Under the pieces are notes generated by a model. It made no database searches, was not told the DNA's origin, and saw nothing but the letters and a program-made list of their open reading frames with translations. Position numbers and translations under genes: made by a program. This document shows, piece after piece, positions 22,101 to 33,985 of a DNA stretch of 64,000 nt. Source of the stretch: Diadema setosum (taxonomy: Eukaryota; Echinodermata; Echinoidea; Diadematoida; Diadematidae); assembly GCA_033980235.1 (NCBI GenBank), contig CM067069.1:32289041-32353040 (forward strand). Direction: 5' to 3'. The stretch's first letter is position 1; every line of letters begins with the position of its first letter.

Positions 22101-23696
22101 ATTCATGAAATTCTTCCGTCGAGATGTTTTCATTGCAACTGATTGACAAATTGCCCCACATCGACGTAAATAAGCACTGAATTGATCAGTGTTTTTTAGT
22201 AGTAGCCATGATAAAAAATCATGGGCATACATACTCGAGCAGGATTCGAACCTACGACCTCCTGATCACCGGACAGGCGTCATCTCCACTAGACCACCGA
22301 GCTTTCGCCCGACAGCAAGTGTTGGTTCTAATCCTTATAGCATGCAGCGGGTACTGCTTTGTTATTCAAATTCATGAAATTCTTCCGTCGAGATGTTTTC
22401 ATTGCAACTGATTGACAAATTGCCCCACATCGACGTAAATAAGCACTGAATTGATCAGTGTTTTTTAGTAGTAGCCATGATAAAAAATCATGGGCATACA
22501 TACTCGAGCAGGATTCGAACCTACGACCTCCTGATCACCGGACAGGCGTCATCTCCACTAGACCACCGAGCTTTCGCCCGACAGCAAGTGTTGGTTCTAA
22601 TCCTTATAGCATGCAGCGGGTACTGCTTTGTTATTCAAATTCATGAAATTCTTCCGTCGAGATGTTTTCATTGCAACTGATTGACAAATTGCCCCACATC
22701 GACGTAAATAAGCACTGAATTGATCAGTGTTTTTTAGTAGTAGCCATGATAAAAAATCATGGGCATACATACTCGAGCAGGATTCGAACCTACGACCTCC
22801 TGATCACCGGACAGGCGTCATCTCCACTAGACCACCGAGCTTTCGCCCGACAGCAAGTGTTGGTTCTAATCCTTATAGCATGCAGCGGGTACTGCTTTGT
22901 TATTCAAATTCATGAAATTCTTCCGTCGAGATGTTTTCATTGCAACTGATTGACAAATTGCCCCACATCGACGTAAATAAGCACTGAATTGATCAGTGTT
23001 TTTTAGTAGTAGCCATGATAAAAAATCATGGGCATACATACTCGAGCAGGATTCGAACCTACGACCTCCTGATCACCGGACAGGCGTCATCTCCACTAGA
23101 CCACCGAGCTTTCGCCCGACAGCAAGTGTTGGTTCTAATCCTTATAGCATGCAGCGGGTACTGCTTTGTTATTCAAATTCATGAAATTCTTCCGTCGAGA
23201 TGTTTTCATTGCAACTGATTGACAAATTGCCCCACATCGACGTAAATAAGCACTGAATTGATCAGTGTTTTTTAGTAGTAGCCATGATAAAAAATCATGG
23301 GCATACATACTCGAGCAGGATTCGAACCTACGACCTCCTGATCACCGGACAGGCGTCATCTCCACTAGACCACCGAGCTTTCGCCCGACAGCAAGTGTTG
23401 GTTCTAATCCTTATAGCATGCAGCGGGTACTGCTTTGTTATTCAAATTCATGAAATTCTTCCGTCGAGATGTTTTCATTGCAACTGATTGACAAATTGCC
23501 CCACATCGACGTAAATAAGCACTGAATTGATCAGTGTTTTTTAGTAGTAGCCATGATAAAAAATCATGGGCATACATACTCGAGCAGGATTCGAACCTAC
23601 GACCTCCTGATCACCGGACAGGCGTCATCTCCACTAGACCACCGAGCTTTCGCCCGACAGCAAGTGTTGGTTCTAATCCTTATAGCATGCAGCGGG
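19135..23696 (-). repeat. left sub-array: 17 units, tRNA-like core on the minus strand
   Basis: The period is 269 bases, with one 270-base step between the first two units (an extra T). One unit near 20041 has a T-to-A change in its T-run. On this strand the tRNA-like core reads reverse-complemented, as GGATTCGAACCTACGACCTCC. Confidence 0.93.
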
Positions 23697-25783
23697 TTAG
23701 AACCAACACTTGCTGTCGGGCGAAAGCTCGGTGGTCTAGTGGAGATGACGCCTGTCCGGTGATCAGGAGGTCGTAGGTTCGAATCCTGCTCGAGTATGTA
23801 TGCCCATGATTTTTTATCATGGCTACTACTAAAAAACACTGATCAATTCAGTGCTTATTTACGTCGATGTGGGGCAATTTGTCAATCAGTTGCAATGAAA
23901 ACATCTCGACGGAAGAATTTCATGAATTTGAATAACAAAGCAGTACCCGCTGCATGCTATAAGGATTAGAACCAACACTTGCTGTCGGGCGAAAGCTCGG
24001 TGGTCTAGTGGAGATGACGCCTGTCCGGTGATCAGGAGGTCGTAGGTTCGAATCCTGCTCGAGTATGTATGCCCATGATTTTTTATCATGGCTACTACTA
24101 AAAAACACTGATCAATTCAGTGCTTATTTACGTCGATGTGGGGCAATTTGTCAATCAGTTGCAATGAAAACATCTCGACGGAAGAATTTCATGAATTTGA
24201 ATAACAAAGCAGTACCCGCTGCATGCTATAAGGATTAGAACCAACACTTGCTGTCGGGCGAAAGCTCGGTGGTCTAGTGGAGATGACGCCTGTCCGGTGA
24301 TCAGGAGGTCGTAGGTTCGAATCCTGCTCGAGTATGTATGCCCATGATTTTTTTATCATGGCTACTACTAAAAAACACTGATCAATTCAGTGCTTATTTA
24401 CGTCGATGTGGGGCAATTTGTCAATCAGTTGCAATGAAAACATCTCGACGGAAGAATTTCATGAATTTGAATAACAAAGCAGTACCCGCTGCATGCTATA
24501 AGGATTAGAACCAACACTTGCTGTCGGGCGAAAGCTCGGTGGTCTAGTGGAGATGACGCCTGTCCGGTGATCAGGAGGTCGTAGGTTCGAATCCTGCTCG
24601 AGTATGTATGCCCATGATTTTTTTTTATCATGGCTACTACTAAAAAACACTGATCAATTCAGTGCTTATTTACGTCGATGTGGGGCAATTTGTCAATCAG
24701 TTGCAATGAAAACATCTCGACGGAAGAATTTCATGAATTTGAATAACAAAGCAGTACCCGCTGCATGCTATAAGGATTAGAACCAACACTTGCTGTCGGG
24801 CGAAAGCTCGGTGGTCTAGTGGAGATGACGCCTGTCCGGTGATCAGGAGGTCGTAGGTTCGAATCCTGCTCGAGTATGTATGCCCATGATTTTTTATCAT
24901 GGCTACTACTAAAAAACACTGATCAATTCAGTGCTTATTTACGTCGATGTGGGGCAATTTGTCAATCAGTTGCAATGAAAACATCTCGACGGAAGAATTT
25001 CATGAATTTGAATAACAAAGCAGTACCCGCTGCATGCTATAAGGATTAGAACCAACACTTGCTGTCGGGCGAAAGCTCGGTGGTCTAGTGGAGATGACGC
25101 CTGTCCGGTGATCAGGAGGTCGTAGGTTCGAATCCTGCTCGAGTATGTATGCCCATGATTTTTTATCATGGCTACTACTAAAAAACACTGATCAATTCAG
25201 TGCTTATTTACGTCGATGTGGGGCAATTTGTCAATCAGTTGCAATGAAAACATCTCGACGGAAGAATTTCATGAATTTGAATAACAAAGCAGTACCCGCT
25301 GCATGCTATAAGGATTAGAACCAACACTTGCTGTCGGGCGAAAGCTCGGTGGTCTAGTGGAGATGACGCCTGTCCGGTGATCAGGAGGTCGTAGGTTCGA
25401 ATCCTGCTCGAGTATGTATGCCCATGATTTTTTATCATGGCTACTACTAAAAAACACTGATCAATTCAGTGCTTATTTACGTCGATGTGGGGCAATTTGT
25501 CAATCAGTTGCAATGAAAACATCTCGACGGAAGAATTTCATGAATTTGAATAACAAAGCAGTACCCGCTGCATGCTATAAGGATTAGAACCAACACTTGC
25601 TGTCGGGCGAAAGCTCGGTGGTCTAGTGGAGATGACGCCTGTCCGGTGATCAGGAGGTCGTAGGTTCGAATCCTGCTCGAGTATGTATGCCCATGATTTT
25701 TTATCATGGCTACTACTAAAAAACACTGATCAATTCAGTGCTTATTTACGTCGATGTGGGGCAATTTGTCAATCAGTTGCAAT
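23697..25783 (+). repeat. right sub-array: 8 inverted units, tRNA-like core on the plus strand
   Basis: The same unit in opposite orientation. The junction has 11-base arms GTTGGTTCTAA and TTAGAACCAAC around a 20-base loop (23677-23696). From there the right arm mirrors the left for about 2.09 kb. Two units, near 24350 and 24620, have lengthened T-runs. Confidence 0.93.
23994..24065 (+). ncRNA. representative tRNA-like core of the array (anticodon-loop GGT, non-canonical C33)
   Basis: This 72-base segment folds as a cloverleaf. The acceptor has 6 of 7 pairs (two wobble). The D arm is GTC/GAC and the anticodon arm CCTGT/TCAGG (4 of 5 pairs) around CCGGTGA. The variable loop is AGGTC, and the T arm GTAGG/CCTGC has loop TTCGAAT. 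The A box is TGGTCTAGTGG and the B box GGTTCGAATCC, both near consensus for a type 2 pol III promoter. By position the anticodon would be GGT (Thr), but residue 33 is C where tRNAs have U, and one acceptor pair fails, so a working tRNA is doubtful. A T6 run within CCATGATTTTTTATCATGG starts about 11 bases downstream and could end pol III transcription. All 25 units carry this core. Confidence 0.45.
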
Positions 25784-25856
25784 TTCTTGTGTTTTTTGCA
25801 CATCTCCCATGAAAACAAAAAGAAATTTGGATAATAGGTCTGAACCATTAATCTAA

Positions 25857-26780
25857 AGCAATTTTCATTAGATTAAAGGAGGTACTTGCCTTTGGCAAAA
25901 TATGGGAATCGACACCCGTTCCTTTTGTTTTTTTTTTTTTCTGGAGGCAAACGAATTATACTAACTGAGCAAAGTCACTGCCAATATGGAGAGGGTAAAT
26001 GTGTTGCAATTCCAACGACTGAAACTCGTACAAGGCTGTTAACGAACTCGTTTGTTATCTAGATCTTTGGGTAACTCATGCGGAGCTCGACGTGAGTCGT
26101 ATCGCGCTCGGCATGGTGCACTCGTTCACGCCTACGTCCATGGCCCTACAGACTGTGTTGCATCAAAAAGGTGGGAAGAGCACCTCCCTGGTTGCATGCA
26201 GCTGGTTGCCATCTGGTTGTGTGGCTAATATAGTAGTTCAACATCCGAAGCATGCATTACGGTCGATATTGCTCTACATGCATTGGCGTGAGAGAGAAGT
26301 ACGCGAGCGCTGCTAGCACTGTTCAGCAGTATGTTCTCGTCACGAGGCGGACGTGCGAACGTCATGGCTCATGCATTACAGTATGTAGCCTATAACCTAG
26401 GTGGGGATGCAGCTGGTCTGATGCGACGAGACTACGAACAGTGGATACGCGCGAATACACCGCCTATGATCCAGTTGTTTGTCGTTGTTTTTTTATTTTT
26501 TTTGAGTCGGTGGCAGTCTTCTTACACGAAAAAAAAAAAAAAAAAAAAAACTGTCACCGATCGTGGCGCCTAGCGGATGCGGTAGATGTGTCCACTGTTC
26601 GAAGTCTCGCCGCATCAGATGTATCGCTTGGTAAAGACAATTATCTCGCTGCATAAATTACAAAGACAATATTCTCCGCCTTGATTATAGGCTATGCAAT
26701 AATCCATCATGCTGAAATCAATATCACCACATTTCTTTTTGTTTGTTTTTGTTCCTACATCTTTTTCTTGGGAGAATTTC
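25857..26780. other. no gene recognised; GC-rich patch at 26080-26460
   Basis: Bases 26080-26460 have higher G+C and CpG than their surroundings, with two adjoining open frames (26092-26316 and 26331-26573). Neither shows a domain, signal peptide or splice context. Poly-A lies at 26529-26550. It could be an old element or an unrecognised exon. Confidence 0.35.
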
Positions 26781-26781
26781 G

Positions 26782-26876
26782 GGGGGGGGGGGATATTTGT
26801 ACAGGCCACCCCCCCCCCCCCTCCTTCAAAAGCGGGGGGGGGGGGGATATATCCCCCCATCCCCCCCCCCCCCCGG
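26782..26876. repeat. alternating poly-G and poly-C tracts
   Basis: G-runs of 12-13 alternate with C-runs of 13-14 around GATAT cores. The tracts could form hairpins or G-quadruplexes. Proline/glycine frames across it are artefacts. Confidence 0.9.
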
Positions 26877-26941
26877 ATTTACGCCCATGCCCAAAAGTCA
26901 CACAGCCCTCTCGTTGACAGCCCACGAATTAGACGCTAAGT

Positions 26942-27125
26942 GAACAAAACTCATGAGTTCGACACCATGCAAATAAAGCCTATATATGAGTTCGACACTA
27001 TGCAAAAATGGCTCATGAGACCGACTCACACTACGCAAATAAGGCTTACAAGACTGACACTACGCAAAAAAAAAAAGTGTTTCACGTGACTGATTTTGCA
27101 AAGAAGGCCCACGTGACCGACAGGA
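26942..27125 (+). repeat. degenerate 30-36-bp tandem repeat, about six units
   Basis: Units follow the pattern CTCATGAGTTCGACACCATGCAAATAAGG: gag/gac + CGAC + ACTATGCAAA + AAGGCTCA. They recur at about 26950, 26983, 27015, 27045, 27080 and 27108 with increasing divergence. No coding sense. Confidence 0.65.
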
Positions 27126-27429
27126 GGAACCGCGTCATCTACTGTATAAAGGAATGAAGAGTGTGTAGTTGTGTCCTGATACTGGCATAAGGAAGAAATG
27201 AGTGATGGGAAAGGAGAGTTGCTATAAGGTGTTAGCGTGGCAGTTGCTCTCTTTCACCCCGTGGAATTTTCAAGAGTTTTATTTGTGTGTGCGTCTGTGA
27301 GTGTTTGTGAAAAACATTGATAAAATTCTATTAAAAGTGTGAATAAATAAGATCTTTATCCTTCAATTCTTAAACATGCAAATGCACCGTTGTTTGCGTG
27401 TTTCCGGTATTCTTGCTCCCCTCCATTTA

Positions 27430-27755
27430 ATTGGTTGAGGGGAGGATTTGGGCTTTTAACGTCTTGTGAAATATCAAGAAACTACTAATGAAATACAGTA
27501 GTACGGAGCATGCCATTCTAAGAGGAAATTAAAGTTTATTTGATGAAAATCGGTTTTGGAATGGCTGAGACATCCAAAAACAAAGTAAAATAAAGCCATT
27601 GTAGACCCACCTTTTATTCGGATTGCTCTGTTTTGGATATCTTGGCCATTTCAGAACCAATTATTGTCAAATAAACTTTGATTCCTCTTTTAATTATAGG
27701 CTCTTTCATATTTCATTATGTCTCAACCAAAATTAGACCATCTCTTTAACACGGC
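27430..27755. mobile_element. palindromic MITE, copy 2 of 3
   Basis: It carries the 15361 family's words: GGCTTTTAACGTCTTGTG, GGAGCATGCCATTCTAAGAGG, the arm GTTTATTTGATGAAAATCGG and its inverse CAAATAAAC. The ends are more decayed than in copy 1. Confidence 0.65.
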
Positions 27756-29860
27756 CATATCAAGGAAGAGCGCGGATGCAACTGTGTCCCTTCGCGGTCT
27801 CTATACCAGTCAGGGAGACTACCTATTTTGAGGGAAGATTGAAATCCCTCCTTAGAGGGAACATTGAACCGCGAGCAGATGTTACGTAATGGAGCGACGC
27901 GATATGGTCAGAGCGAACCGTTACAGATGTTCTTTTTCCAGTCGCTATGAGAATAATTCACCGAGAGGGAGAGAGAGAAACGCATGTACACACACGCGAG
28001 CGTACACACACGGTCATCCGCATCGAGTTGGAGGACGGATCGTTGTGTGTAGCTATTTTTAGCGCTCCTCTCTCTCTCTCCCTCTCTCCCCCACTCTCCT
28101 CCATCGTTCTGTTGCTGCGTACCCCCAATCACTTACCTTTCGCGACCCCCATGGCAGAAAAAACAAAACAGCAAGTGCATTGACCAGGGAGGTGTGCACC
28201 TCCCTACATTGACCATGCATATCGACATTGTGTTGTTGGAAGGCGGAGCATGGTCGTGCAGACCAATATTTTGATCAAAGTTAGAGCTCTAGGAAGAGAC
28301 ATGCAAGTTTGAAGAACAGCAAAAACCTTCACAAGACAAGACTAATAGTGAGAGGTAATTATCATCTATTAACTTTATTTCAACTATGTTAGTTAAAAGC
28401 ATATGTGATGGTGACGTGTTGATCAAACATTTCTAGAGACAAAGTGAGGGTGGATGTCGCAATATAGTTCCCTGGTTCATTACCGTGATAGTGTACGTGT
28501 GATGTTGCGATGATTTAGATGAGGTAGCCTTGTGGTTGCATGAGGCTTGTAACTTTTAACCCAGTGAGCATGATCATAAGAGAGCAAGAAAGTATGAGGA
28601 CACTGCATGGTCATGTAGCAAAAGAAAGAACCCCGGAGCTCCGGCGGTCCGCAGTTGACGTTCGACGGCTGTGCGAGAGCTCCAGCGTCATGCAACCGAT
28701 TAGAACACCTACGGTGGCGGTGCCTTCCGTCTCTTGCTCTTTTCATTCGGACATTCCACAGAAATACGGGCAAACCAGGAGTTTAGGGGACCGGACTACC
28801 TAAGTACAAAACCAGTTCTCACCAACTCTTGATCATTTGACGAAAAAAAAAAGATGAATTGTTGATAGAAATATCGGCAAAAACATGACAGGCTACCACA
28901 ATTCCCATAGACGTTGAAGCTCAGCGGTAACTACTGCGCTCACGTACGCACGGTACGTGCGTGCACTGTGTTAACGCGGTTGATGCATAGCGCATTGCAG
29001 ACACACACACAGTCCGTCCCTGTGTTTCGTTGAATAATCGCTGCAAAATAAGAACGCCTTGAAAGAAACTGGGACACGGAGATTCAAAAAATACACTATG
29101 GATTCGCGTTTTCATCCTTCAATTACAAATTTTCCTCACTATATGTGAATATTGATTTTTGGAGGAGATAAACTTTATTTATTCATCTTTCATTGGGTGA
29201 AATTTCAATATCAACATATAATGAGGATTTTTTAAGGTGAATTTTTAAAGACATGCATGTCAAAACGATGCAGTGATAGCCATTGACTTTGTACGCGTCG
29301 AGCTTCGGCCAGAGACTGCGGAAAGGTCATGAATAATTCATTAAGTCCAACTTTCCCGATTTTTCGCGAATATCTCCATTCCCTAAAAATCGGCTGTCTC
29401 CCTGACTGTATACGGATGTCTCCAATATGTTGACAGATGAAATTTGCTTGAAATTGCTTTTGATACTTTATCATTCTCGGGCGACATGCTGTATAACAAG
29501 CACATAAAAAATCAACAGCAGCATACATACGCCTTTGTCATCATGAAGGCAATTCTTTTTGTTGCAATCTCTTATTTTGCGGAAACATTATGACATAAAC
29601 AATTCAAATCAAAACAAAACAAATCGAAACACAAAAACAACTAGTATACAGAGAAGCACTCTGAGAGCGCAGATCTCCGCCAAGCAGGCAAATCATTTTC
29701 ACCACTGATCTTGTTCTTCCACAGAGATATCAGTGATTTTCACCCATACGTACTTATAGCATTGTGTGCTGAAAGTTGCCTGATTTCCCAATAGAATGTA
29801 TAGAAGCCTTTGTTACGTCATAAACCCTCAGCTGCACGGCGCGCCTCACCCCAGCAAAGA
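27756..29860. other. no gene recognised
   Basis: It contains a (GA/CT) patch near 27962 and 28070, and a moderately GC-rich stretch at 28620-28790 with frames on both strands (28480-28803). None of these resembles a known family, and no splice-consistent model emerges. Confidence 0.4.
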
Positions 29861-29869
29861 AAGTTGAAA

Positions 29870-30550
29870 GTTTATTTACTCAACAACCCAAACTCTGGGT
29901 ATCGGAGTCCAATGAAAAACATATAGCACATTATGATATCAATAAATAACAATTGCAAATAACTCTGAAAAGTGTACAAAACAACTATAACAACGAAAAT
30001 AAGAATGAAATGCGATTGATGAAAAGAAAAAAAAAATGTACAGGAATATACAATATATATAATACACGATATATGGTGAAAAAAAAAACAAAGAAAGGGA
30101 AATATGACGAGACAGAGAGAGAGAGAGAGAGGAGAGAGAAAGTAGGGATATGAAGGTGAAGAGGGAGAGTGAGAAGGACACAAGACTGGTGAATTTACAA
30201 AAGATATACGAGTGACTTTTGGTTCAGAAAAAAACATAGAAACAGAAAAAAGAAAAACGCAAAGACATACGGAAATGTATTCATACGCTAAGTGAACAAG
30301 AATGAAGGAAATATGGAGACGGGAACGAGAAGAAGAAGAAGTAGAGAGATGGAAGAAAAAAGGAGGAGAGAGTGAAAAGACAAATAAGTTATATATCAAT
30401 ATTTATTGTAAAGAAGGCACAGCCTGTAAAAAAGGCATGCAGCATTTGCAAAAAGGATAAAATATACTAGTAATCTAAACATGTGTCATCAAAACTTGGT
30501 TAGATTGGAAAGGACTGTTTTCTTTTGACAATTAAATAATTGATTCATCT
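29870..30550 (-). mobile_element. purine-rich 3' region probably belonging to the LINE at 30551
   Basis: TTGAAAGTTTATTTACTCAACAACCC (29866 on) looks like the 3' end of a minus-strand retroelement. The long minus-strand frame here is low-complexity Ser/Phe/Leu from GA-rich DNA, with a (GA)n run at 30110-30140, and is not a credible protein. Confidence 0.4.
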
Positions 30551-31800
30551 TCATAGTGTTTGGGTATTTCCACTAATATTTTTTAAGTATTTCTTTCGTT
30601 GTTCATTAAAAAGTCTACACTGAAAAAGGTAGTGAAATTCATCACCAATTTTCTCTTCATCACAATGGGTACAAAATCTTTCGTTTCGTGGAATCTGATT
30701 GTATCTTCCAGATACAATTGGCAGTTTATGATGAGCGCAACGGAATTTACATAAAATTTTTGCCTGTGAATCATTAAGGTATCGAAAGTACTTCTCAAAA
30801 TGAAGATCATGCTTAAAAATTCGATAATTTAAACATTGAGAATTTTTGTCTACATTACTATGCCACTCTTGTTTATAAATATCATTTAATCTGGTACTAA
30901 CTAAACTTTTGAAGCCAGCTAAAGTGAGATGTGATGTTTGGCTGTTCCAAATTTCAGTGAGACCTAAGTTGTTAAATATTTCTTTTATCCTAATTACCCA
31001 TGTCATCGAATTTTCTTGCCTCGCAGATAAAACATATTGAAAATTATACAAAACATGCGCTATCTTTGACATATTACTGTTAACAAGTTTAAACCAAAAC
31101 GTTAACATCCGAAGGGTCACTGTTTTTTGGTAATCTATCTTTACCTATTTCTCCGTAAACCATACAATTCGGAGTTCGCTTATGTAATCCAAGAAGTTCC
31201 TTACAATATCTACAAAAGAAAGTTTCTTCAAAACCCCACATTTCACTGCCGTAAAGCAAACTAGGCATGATCAAATATTCAAATAGCTCTAGTTTCACGT
31301 CGATTGGAAGGAGGAGAGGTAAAATTTTACTTTTCGTGGAATACAACGCTCTTTTGGCTTGGGATACTTGTTTGTTTATAGCTTTCTTAAAACTTTTATT
31401 ATAATTGAACGTCGTTCCTAAGTAAACATAGTCATCGCAGACACAAATTTTGCCATCTCCGAAAAGAAAGGTAGGAGCTGTCCTAACTTTTCCACGAGAA
31501 AAATAACTATCTTAGTCTTAGCAGTATTAACCGTCAGATGCCACAATTGGCAATAATCAAATAAAGCATCAAGAGCTAATTGGAGTTCCTCAGCATTTTC
31601 AGCCAACACAATCGTATCATCTGCATATAGAAATGTGAATAAATCAACAAACATATTCACTTCTTCGGTAGAACACGTTTCATTGATACCTGACGAAAGA
31701 GAATCCAGGCCATGGTATCTCCGAGACAGTTTAGATAGAACGAAAATGATATTGGTGATAAATTCTCGCCTTGTTTTACACCTATGTTACTCTTTAAAAA
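30551..31800 (-). pseudogene. LINE reverse-transcriptase fragment with C-terminal zinc-finger-like region, broken
   Basis: Reading the minus strand from 31800 down gives GENLSPISF, then FLYADDTIVLAENAEELQ (31630 region), which holds the YADD catalytic motif of RT. A frame change follows, then LELFEYLIMPSLLYGSEMWG (about 31300-31220). The last frame (31120-30551) ends with RFCTHCDEEKIGDEFHYLFQC, the zf-RVT-like Cys/His cluster found at LINE ORF2 ends. At least two frameshifts and a missing N-terminal half (endonuclease and first RT motifs) make it inactive. The GENLSP and zf-RVT features differ from the LINE at 37.1 kb, so it is a different clade. Confidence 0.75.
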
Positions 31801-33420
31801 AAATCTGATTTAGAATTGCTATAAAAAACGCAGGATTTTGACTTTCTATAGATATCCTTAACGACCTGGTGTCTACACCTATCCAAAAACTTGTAGTTAT
31901 ACTAAGAGCGTAAAAATTCCTTCCCCTAACTTCGACAAAACTTCGATGCCTTTCACACCTATATGCAGTTAGCAAAACCTCAAGGTAATGCTTACTACGA
32001 TAGAAAATAAAGGGCGTCTAGTTCGCACATAGGGTTGCGCACTATTGTGGAAAAAATTGAGCGTCGTGGTTAACAAAACTCCGTTCACATCTGTCATAAG
32101 TGAGGTTCACACCTAGGTCCCTTTACCTTAAGGTTTTCTAAACTACGAGGTTTTGTAAACTACGAGGCACTAAACTCCAAGTTAGCGTAGATGTAGACGC
32201 ATACAGTTTTGAAAACCACGACAAAACCGTTAAGGCGAAGACACCACGACAACATCACAAGATTTCTTAGGGCGTTGTCGTAGTTTCATCGTGGTTTTAG
32301 GAATGCCCCCAGAGCGCGCTTAAACGTAGGGGATACCTTTTACAGACCTCCCAAAATGCAGCAAAACATTAAATATGAACCTCAGGGGACTTGTTTAGGC
32401 CACTGCTGAGAAATTTGGAAGTTAACAGTTATCTACAATTTGAATAATGCATAAAACTCAACTACTCAGTAGTTATGTGTGTTAGCCACACTTAAGCCTT
32501 TTTGTTGCAGTCTTCTGTATCTTTTATCTATAAACACAAATCTAAAAATATAAGAGCTGATGTAATAACATATAGAGTGTGTGGCAAGAATGTATATAGA
32601 AATATTTGTAAGTTTTGATGAACTTTCTTCACAAAATATACATGATGGACACACATGCAGTGCATGGGTCTGCAAAGGTAGCCTAGTAATGTACTGGAAT
32701 TTACGGTGAGCCCCGAAAAAAAATTCAATTCAAAATCTAACGATCAATAAAAATGTACTAAATGTTACCTTTCACTTTCAATACTTTATGGGAGTTTCTA
32801 AAATGATACTCTCTTCAACATACCACTGTATTTATACAACTCTTCTTTTAAGGCATGCAAATGGGATTCCCTACCTTTAAGGGCTCACACCTGTAAATAA
32901 AATGGACTGTCCCAGACCCCTTCGCAAATTCGTACCAAAGATACCAAAATAAATGAAGAAAAAAAAATGAATTAAAAATCAATGATGTAGTTTGGCAAAA
33001 AACTGAATAGCTGTAGATATTGAGTATGAATTCCTCTACAAACTGCATTTTGGTTGGAAGATGAAAGCTTTTCTGATGGAATTTGAGGGGACTATATTTC
33101 ATTGGGTACGTTTACGGAAAATAGGTGATTTTTTGAGTGACAAGAACTCGTAGTCTTGCTTTGCGGACCCCTGGACAGAATTAGAGCAGAACAACCCACC
33201 CTGGCAATCTGATGGATGAAAGGTAATATCTCACTTATTCAGGTTAGTGAAGATGAAACACCTCATTTCTCCCAGCTATTTTACAGAATTTTTTGAAATT
33301 TGAATTTTAACACACGTCTCTATGGGGAATTATTTACCCGTGTGAGCCATATAGAGAATGCACGCAATACATGCAAGTCTTTGGGAAGTATTCATCCCAT
33401 ACAAGCTCTGCTGGTTTCTG
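31801..33420. other. no gene recognised; possible element around 31990-32330
   Basis: Bases 31990-32330 contain repeated GTCGTGGTTTT / AAAACCACGAC words in both orientations (for example 32210 and 32290) and are GC-richer than the flanks. They may be a decayed TIR element. The rest is AT-rich and featureless. Confidence 0.35.
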
Positions 33421-33424
33421 TTGA

Positions 33425-33985
33425 TGTTGTATTGTGTCAGATCTCTCTTCCTCCCTCCCCCTTCTCCTCCCTACTCCCCCCCCCCCCTCCCTCTACCTCT
33501 CTCCTCTACCCCCCCCCCCCCCCCCACTCTATCTTGCTACAATTTCTTTTCTTAATAATATGTTCTTGTGATACTAGATCTTGGTAAATAGCAGTCATCA
33601 GTATCACACAACTTTGAATGACTGTGTTAAACTTGTATTGCGCATCTTGTATTGTGTCAGATCTCTTCCTCCCTCCCCCTTCTCCTCCCTACCCCCCCCC
33701 CCTCTCTCTCCTCTACTCCCCCCCCCCCCACTCTCCCTTGCTACAATTTCTTTTCTTAATATTATGTTCTTGTGGTACTAGATCTTAGTAAATAGCAGTC
33801 ATCAGTATCACACAACTTTGAATGACTGTGTTAATCTTGTATTGTGTATCTTGTATTGTGTCAGATCTCTTCCTCCCTCCCCTTCCCCTCCCTACCCCCC
33901 TCTCTCTACCTCTCTCCTCTACTCCCCTCCCCCAACTCTGCCTTGCTACTATTTCTTTTCTTAATATTATGTTCTTGTCACTAGA
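33425..33985 (+). repeat. three-copy, roughly 200-bp tandem repeat with CCTCCC tracts
   Basis: Each unit reads TTGTATTGTGTCAGATCTC, a C-rich CCTCCCTCCCC block, then TTGCTACAATTTCTTTTCTTAATA and ATATGTTCTTGTG. Two units add CTAGATCTTGGTAAATAGC and AACTTTGAATGACTGTG. Starts are near 33430, 33648 and 33850. Poly-Pro/Leu frames across the C-rich blocks are artefacts. Confidence 0.85.

Larger units (their letters stand above)
19135..25783. repeat. 25-copy 269-bp tRNA-like array with internal inversion
   Basis: About 25 near-identical 269-base units: 17 in one orientation (19135-23696) and 8 in the opposite one (23697-25783). The array is flanked by TTCTTGTGTTT (19124-19134 and 25784-25794), an 11-base direct repeat that looks like a target-site duplication. 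Each unit has a tRNA-like core, a T6 run inside a short hairpin, and an arm (CGTCGATGTGGGGCAATTTG) that in the solo copy at 11044 is one of two inverted ends. Units differ mainly by poly-T length, so amplification or homogenisation is very recent. The short frames on both strands are repeat shadows, not genes. An assembly or read artefact must also be considered for the inverted half. Confidence 0.9.

Noticed and set aside
19229..25726. Dozens of identical 62-67-codon open frames in the 269-bp array, on both strands
   Set aside because: They run antisense through the tRNA-like core, appear in overlapping frames in every unit, and change frame with poly-T length; no domain is visible.
19135..25783. 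CRISPR-like regular repeats
   Set aside because: The whole 269-bp unit is repeated with no variable spacers, and the window is eukaryotic.
26092..26573. Possible exons in the GC-rich patch at 26.1-26.6 kb
   Set aside because: No recognisable protein similarity, no matched splice sites, and a poly-A tract in the second frame.
26681..26943. Gly/Pro-rich frames near 26.8 kb
   Set aside because: Translations of poly-G and poly-C tracts.
29872..30399. 175-codon minus-strand frame
   Set aside because: Ser/Phe/Leu low-complexity translation of GA-rich DNA, with no motif and overlapping frames of similar quality.
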